Of a DNA stretch of 37,007 nucleotides, positions 33,981-37,007 are shown piece by piece. Position numbers and translations under genes: made by a program. The notes under the pieces were generated by a model, which was not told the origin of the DNA, ran no database searches, and was given only the letters and a program-made list of their open reading frames with translations. The first letter of the stretch is position 1. Every line of letters starts with the position of its first letter. This DNA is from an uncultured Saprospiraceae bacterium (GTDB taxonomy: Bacteria; Bacteroidota; Bacteroidia; Chitinophagales; Saprospiraceae). The stretch spans positions 1-37,007 of the forward strand of contig CALFUQ010000039.1 in assembly GCA_937929885.1 (NCBI GenBank), read 5' to 3'.

Positions 33981-34493
33981 ATGCGAAAATTTATTTTAGG
34001 TTTAATTGTAATTATTTTTGGACTCTCCTGCGGTAGTGGAGAGACCCCATTATTTGAGATGGAAGTACAAGCAGAGTTGATTATTCCTGCAGGCCTTAAT
34101 AGTCTAGACACACATTACTTTTACGTAAGGGATGTCCCAACTAGGATAGCAAACTATGCTGTAACTACATTCAATGATATAGATAGGATACAATCGAGTA
34201 ATGCGAGACTAGAGGATAGAGTGCTTGATTTCGATTTTAGTCTCGTAGATCAGATAACGATAGACTTGATCTCTAATTCTAATCCTGATAATCAAAAAGA
34301 GGTATTTTACAATAACCTAATACCATTTAATAATCAAGACGAATTAAGATTATTAAGCTCTTTGTCAGATGTGAGTGATATCCTTACTGAGGAGCTAGTT
34401 GACTTGGAAATTAGACTAATATTCAAAACCTTTACTCCTAGAGAAATAGATACGAGATTGTTTATGACATTTAATGCGTATGCCACAGAATAG
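33981..34493 (+). CDS. Putative lipoprotein, function unknown
   Basis: A 170-residue protein starting with MRKFILGLIVIIFGLSC, a type II signal peptide with the lipidated cysteine at 17. The frame is open 13 codons further upstream, but the ATG at 33981 gives the proper signal. The mature part is beta-rich and polar (AELIIPAGLNSLDTHYFYVR ... IRLIFKTFTPREIDTRLFMT), resembling small Bacteroidota lipoproteins of unknown role. I recognise no domain. It is probably anchored in the outer membrane or periplasm. It starts the plus-strand trio, and the next gene begins 16 bases after its stop. Confidence 0.7.
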   Translation: MRKFILGLIVIIFGLSCGSGETPLFEMEVQAELIIPAGLNSLDTHYFYVRDVPTRIANYAVTTFNDIDRIQSSNARLEDRVLDFDFSLVDQITIDLISNSNPDNQKEVFYNNLIPFNNQDELRLLSSLSDVSDILTEELVDLEIRLIFKTFTPREIDTRLFMTFNAYATE

Positions 34494-34494
34494 A

Positions 34495-34501
34495 GAAGGA
34501 G
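34495..34501 (+). promoter_or_regulatory. Purine-rich ribosome binding site deciding a start
   Basis: GAAGGAG lies 8 bases before the ATG at 34510. This classic Shine-Dalgarno is unusual in this window, where most genes have none. It supports the start at 34510 over the earlier ATGs at 34474 and 34480, which lie inside the upstream gene. Confidence 0.65.
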
Positions 34502-34509
34502 TTCAATAC

Positions 34510-34791
34510 ATGGTGGAATTCAAAGTCCCCAATCCTATCACACAAGAAATTATTGACTTAATCCCAGCTCAACGAGTTGTGGTACAAAAGCTATTTACAA
34601 ATGGCAAGTTGGTTATATATTCTCTTGCTGAGGACAGGTCTAAGTTGTGGGCCATATTCGTAGCATCTTCTGAGAGTGAGTTATTGAAACTTATAGACAG
34701 GTTACCTATATCTAGTTACATGGACTTTGACTATCATCAATTAATGTTTCACCAAAGTATGCAATTACTACCTGCCTTATCTTTAAACTAA
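34510..34791 (+). CDS. Small dimeric alpha/beta-barrel-like protein (muconolactone isomerase/YciI-like)
   Basis: A 93-residue protein beginning MVEFKVPNPITQEIIDLIPA. Its strand-helix-strand pattern, QRVVVQKLFTNGKLVIYSLA then SKLWAIFVASSESELLKLID then a C-terminal strand (DFDYHQLMFH), fits the ferredoxin-like dimeric barrel fold of muconolactone isomerase/YciI-type proteins. The alternation of a strand ending in Trp-Ala and a helix rich in Glu/Leu is typical. No catalytic residues can be assigned. It lies between the lipoprotein and MFS genes. Confidence 0.6.
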   Translation: MVEFKVPNPITQEIIDLIPAQRVVVQKLFTNGKLVIYSLAEDRSKLWAIFVASSESELLKLIDRLPISSYMDFDYHQLMFHQSMQLLPALSLN

Positions 34792-34828
34792 GCGCTGTCT
34801 TTTAATTGAGATATCTTTGGCCGCTTCA

Positions 34829-36022
34829 ATGGTCAACAGAAAACTCATTCTTTATACTCTTGCCGTAATAAATTTTACGCATATAGTGGACTCTATGTTG
34901 ATTATGCCAATGGGTGATATCTTCATAGAGGAGTTTCAGATATCTGCTCATAAGTATAGCTACTTAATCATGGCGTATGCTTTCGCTGCCTTTTTATCGA
35001 GTGTAATGGGATTTTTTTTCTTGGATTCTTTTGATCGCAAGAAAGCGTTACTATTTACTTACATCGGTTTTTCGATTGGGACATTAGCTTGTGCTTTTGC
35101 TGAGACTTATGAGATGCTTGTTAGTATCAGATTTTTAACTGGTTTATTTGGTGGATTTATAGGTGCACTAGTACTATCGATAGTAAGTGATCTTTACAAG
35201 TTTAAAGAAAGAGGTACTGCTATGGGAATTATCTTTGCAGCATTCTCTGCTGCTTCAGCACTTGGAATTCCCATCGGTTTATATCTAGCAGTTGTCGGTT
35301 CTTGGCACTTACCCTTTATTATTGTTGGCATATTGGGTTTTATTATTACAGGATTGATATTTTTCCTATTTCCTAATATGACAGCGCATTTTGAATCAGT
35401 AAATAAGTCGCGGTCAATGATAGGTACGATCAAAATACTTACAAGCGATTCTAATCAAGTGATAGCACTCTTGACAGGATTTATAATTATCCTAGGCCAT
35501 TTCATGATCATCCCATTCATCTCTCCTTACATGATTAAAAATGTCGGACTAACTCAGTTAGAGATTAGTTATCAGTTTTTCTTCGGTGGTATTGCTACTA
35601 TTATTTCAGGTCCTCTGATAGGTAGATTCGTAGATAAGATAGGTGTATTTAAAGTTTTCTTGACAATGCTAGTTTTATCAGCGGTCCCTACTATGCTCAT
35701 CGTTACATTACCTGAGATTCCTTTATTCTGGGCAGTCCTGGTCGTTGTCTTGTTTTTTATAACAGCATCAGGGAGGATGATTCCTGCTAATACGCTCATA
35801 TCTGCAGCGGCATCTCAGGAGAATCGAGGTAGTTTTATGAGTATGAAGTCTGCACTACAGCAACTAGCTATAGCGCTTGCTTCATTAATAAGTGGGCTTA
35901 TTATTTTTATTAATCCTGATGGTAAGTTTGAGAATTATCCAATCCTTGGGATATTGGCATTGGTAATATTATCTACTACTATCATTTTGATTAGGAAGCT
36001 TAAAGTGGCTAAGGATAACTAA
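34829..36022 (+). CDS. Major facilitator superfamily transporter
   Basis: A 397-residue membrane protein with about twelve helices. The loop 2-3 motif is FLDSFDRKKALLFTYIGF, the MFS motif A (G-x-x-x-D-R) in divergent form. IRFLTGLFGGFIGALVLSIV in helix 4 and GPLIGRFVDKIGVFKVFL between helices 8 and 9 repeat the pattern. It looks like a DHA1-type drug/sugar efflux member; the substrate is unknown. The ATG at 34829 is chosen; a TTG four codons earlier (34817) is an alternative. It follows the small alpha/beta protein by 37 bases and converges on the pseudouridine synthase gene with an 8-base gap. Confidence 0.9.
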   Translation: MVNRKLILYTLAVINFTHIVDSMLIMPMGDIFIEEFQISAHKYSYLIMAYAFAAFLSSVMGFFFLDSFDRKKALLFTYIGFSIGTLACAFAETYEMLVSIRFLTGLFGGFIGALVLSIVSDLYKFKERGTAMGIIFAAFSAASALGIPIGLYLAVVGSWHLPFIIVGILGFIITGLIFFLFPNMTAHFESVNKSRSMIGTIKILTSDSNQVIALLTGFIIILGHFMIIPFISPYMIKNVGLTQLEISYQFFFGGIATIISGPLIGRFVDKIGVFKVFLTMLVLSAVPTMLIVTLPEIPLFWAVLVVVLFFITASGRMIPANTLISAAASQENRGSFMSMKSALQQLAIALASLISGLIIFINPDGKFENYPILGILALVILSTTIILIRKLKVAKDN

Positions 36023-36030
36023 GCTTGGAC

Positions 36031-36738
36031 TCAAACAAAATGCTTAAGCATAATAATCTCCTGCTTCCTCAAATCTCTAAACCATCCTCTTGGCAAATCC
36101 TTTTTTGTAAGACCAGCATAGTAGATTCGGTCTAGTCTTACTACCTCATAATCAAGGGCCTCAAATATCCTTCTGATGATTCGATTTCGTCCTGAATGTA
36201 ATTCTATAGAAACGAGATTCTTAGGCTTCTCAGGAAGGTAGCCTACTTTATCTACATAGGCTTTGCCATCTGCCAAATCTAGACCTTTAGCTATTTTCTT
36301 GAGATCTTTTTCACTAAGTTTCCTGTCTAATTCTACATTGTAGATCTTCTTCACTTTATGACTTGGATGGGAGAGTTTTTTGGTTAGGTCTCCGTCATTT
36401 GTAATTAACAAAAGCCCTGTGGTATTTCTATCTAACCTTCCTACAGGGTAGACTCTTTGTTTTACTTTCTTCTCGACGATATCCATCACTGTTTTTCTAC
36501 CTTTCTCGTCACTTACCGTTGTGACTACATTTTTAGGTTTATTCATTAGGATATAAACCTTCTTAATTTCTAGATGCAATCTTTTGCCTTGATAATAGAC
36601 TTTGTCTTTGGGTACGGTTACGTAGCCTGGATTAACTTCGATCTGTCCATTAACTTTTATCTCACCGTTTTTGACTAATTCTCCAGCCTTTCGGCGTGAG
36701 CAGACACCACATTGTGCTACGAACTTATTGAGTCGCAT
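36031..36738 (-). CDS. rRNA pseudouridine synthase (RsuA/RluB/RluE/RluF family)
   Basis: This enzyme converts a specific uridine in rRNA to pseudouridine. The ATG start gives MRLNKFVAQCGVCSRR, the usual opening of an S4 RNA-binding domain (about 1-55). The catalytic domain follows, with YILMNKPKNVVTTVSDEKGR and the active-site aspartate in PVGRLDRNTTGLLL (D103 from this start). It ends with SGRNRIIRRIFEAL and LDRIYYAGL. It is of RluB/RsuA type; which rRNA position it modifies cannot be told. The frame continues 11 codons further to a TTG at 36771, a possible alternative. It lies downstream of dnaB in the same direction, with a gap of 42 to 75 bases depending on the start. Confidence 0.92.
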   Translation of the reverse strand: MRLNKFVAQCGVCSRRKAGELVKNGEIKVNGQIEVNPGYVTVPKDKVYYQGKRLHLEIKKVYILMNKPKNVVTTVSDEKGRKTVMDIVEKKVKQRVYPVGRLDRNTTGLLLITNDGDLTKKLSHPSHKVKKIYNVELDRKLSEKDLKKIAKGLDLADGKAYVDKVGYLPEKPKNLVSIELHSGRNRIIRRIFEALDYEVVRLDRIYYAGLTKKDLPRGWFRDLRKQEIIMLKHFV

Positions 36739-36813
36739 ACCCACTTTACCATCAATAATTGATTTAGCCAATGTGAATGTTAGATTTATTGAGCAGTGAA
36801 GGTACTCAGAAGT

Positions 36814-37007
36814 CTAGAAAGGAATGTCATCATTCTCCTCATCATTAAAACTAGATGGTCTAGTCACTATGCCTGCGGCTAGCGGATCTTCCATATCTGG
36901 CTTTATAGGACCGTCGAATGGATTCTGATCACCGTCGACGAATTTGACAAAATGAGGAATAAATTTCAAGAATACGCTTCCCAGTGATCCATTCCTATGC
37001 TTAGACA
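36814..37007 (-). CDS. dnaB: Replicative DNA helicase DnaB, C-terminal fragment
   Basis: The minus-strand frame is open from the window's right edge to a TAG at 36814-36816. It reads SKHRNGSLGSVFLKFIPHF, which corresponds to the DnaB C-terminal signature (AKxRNGxxGxVxLxF). The remaining ~45 residues are an acidic tail (DGDQNPFDGPIKPDMEDPL ...) ending in DDIPF. DnaB is the hexameric fork helicase; only its last ~64 residues are present, so the ATPase motifs lie outside. The tail end resembles the acidic tip of SSB, but the preceding segment is DnaB and not an OB-fold, so this is not ssb. Confidence 0.8.
   Translation of the reverse strand, partial: SKHRNGSLGSVFLKFIPHFVKFVDGDQNPFDGPIKPDMEDPLAAGIVTRPSSFNDEENDDIPF

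Noticed and set aside
36814-37007. Fragment ending in DDIPF considered as ssb
   Set aside because: The preceding residues match the DnaB C-terminal pattern (KHRNGSLGSVFLKF) and not an OB-fold or Gln/Gly-rich SSB linker.

Overview
The window is a stretch of chromosome from a member of the Bacteroidota, most likely a marine Saprospiraceae/Lewinella-like or related bacterium. This is inferred from four things: a giant secreted protein with a C-terminal type IX secretion (Por) sorting domain; families found mainly in that phylum (DUF2480, the short Bacteroidota-type AMP nucleosidase, GCS2-CBS fusions, MG2/TonB-plug proteins without a barrel); AT-rich DNA; and ribosome binding sites that are mostly not purine-rich. 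No phage, plasmid, insertion sequence, tRNA, rRNA or CRISPR array was seen. Most genes are housekeeping or ordinary accessory genes.

Layout. 1-1194 (+) is the 3' end of a secreted-type amidohydrolase. It converges on a 6.1 kb gene (1258-7350, -) for a multidomain cell-surface protein: cysteine-rich tandem repeats, Ig/SprB-like repeats, a right-handed beta-helix region and a T9SS tail. After a 322-bp gene-free stretch come a lytic transglycosylase (7673-8602, -) and the minus-strand group 10397->8735 (small membrane protein, scpB, DUF2480). On the plus strand follow a DksA/TraR zinc-finger protein and the radA-DCC-DinB operon (11066-13385). A degraded coding remnant sits at about 13396-13556.

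13557-19645 (-) is a secreted or envelope block: an M43-like metzincin, a TMEM220-like membrane protein, a large metzincin of the DUF5117/DUF4953 type, and an MG2-TonB-plug protein. 19826-26977 (-) looks like one six-gene transcription unit: methylmalonyl-CoA epimerase, TauE/SafE permease, DUF2490 outer-membrane protein, class A beta-lactamase-like lipoprotein, UvrD-like helicase-nuclease, and a P-loop nucleoside kinase fused to a TfoX_N-like domain. amn (27062-27832) is divergent from it. Then come a nested inverted-repeat element, mscL, aconitase, a GCS2-CBS fusion and a helical protein of possible isoprenoid-synthase type, all on the minus strand. A plus-strand trio follows (lipoprotein, small dimeric alpha/beta-barrel-like protein, MFS transporter), then an RsuA/RluB-type pseudouridine synthase. 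The window ends in the C-terminus of dnaB, running off the right edge.

How the genes work together. Several units are held together by 1-20 bp overlaps and so are probably translationally coupled, but their functions are mixed. Recognisable themes are chromosome maintenance (scpB, radA, helicase-nuclease, dnaB), central metabolism (aconitase, methylmalonyl-CoA epimerase, AMP nucleosidase), and envelope or secreted functions (T9SS adhesin, metalloproteases, transglycosylase, MscL). TTG start codons are unusually common here. I see no convincing new defence or biosynthetic system. The most unusual items are the kinase-TfoX fusion, the barrel-less plug/MG2 protein beside two metzincins, the coding remnant, and a terminator pointing the wrong way after the DksA-like gene.
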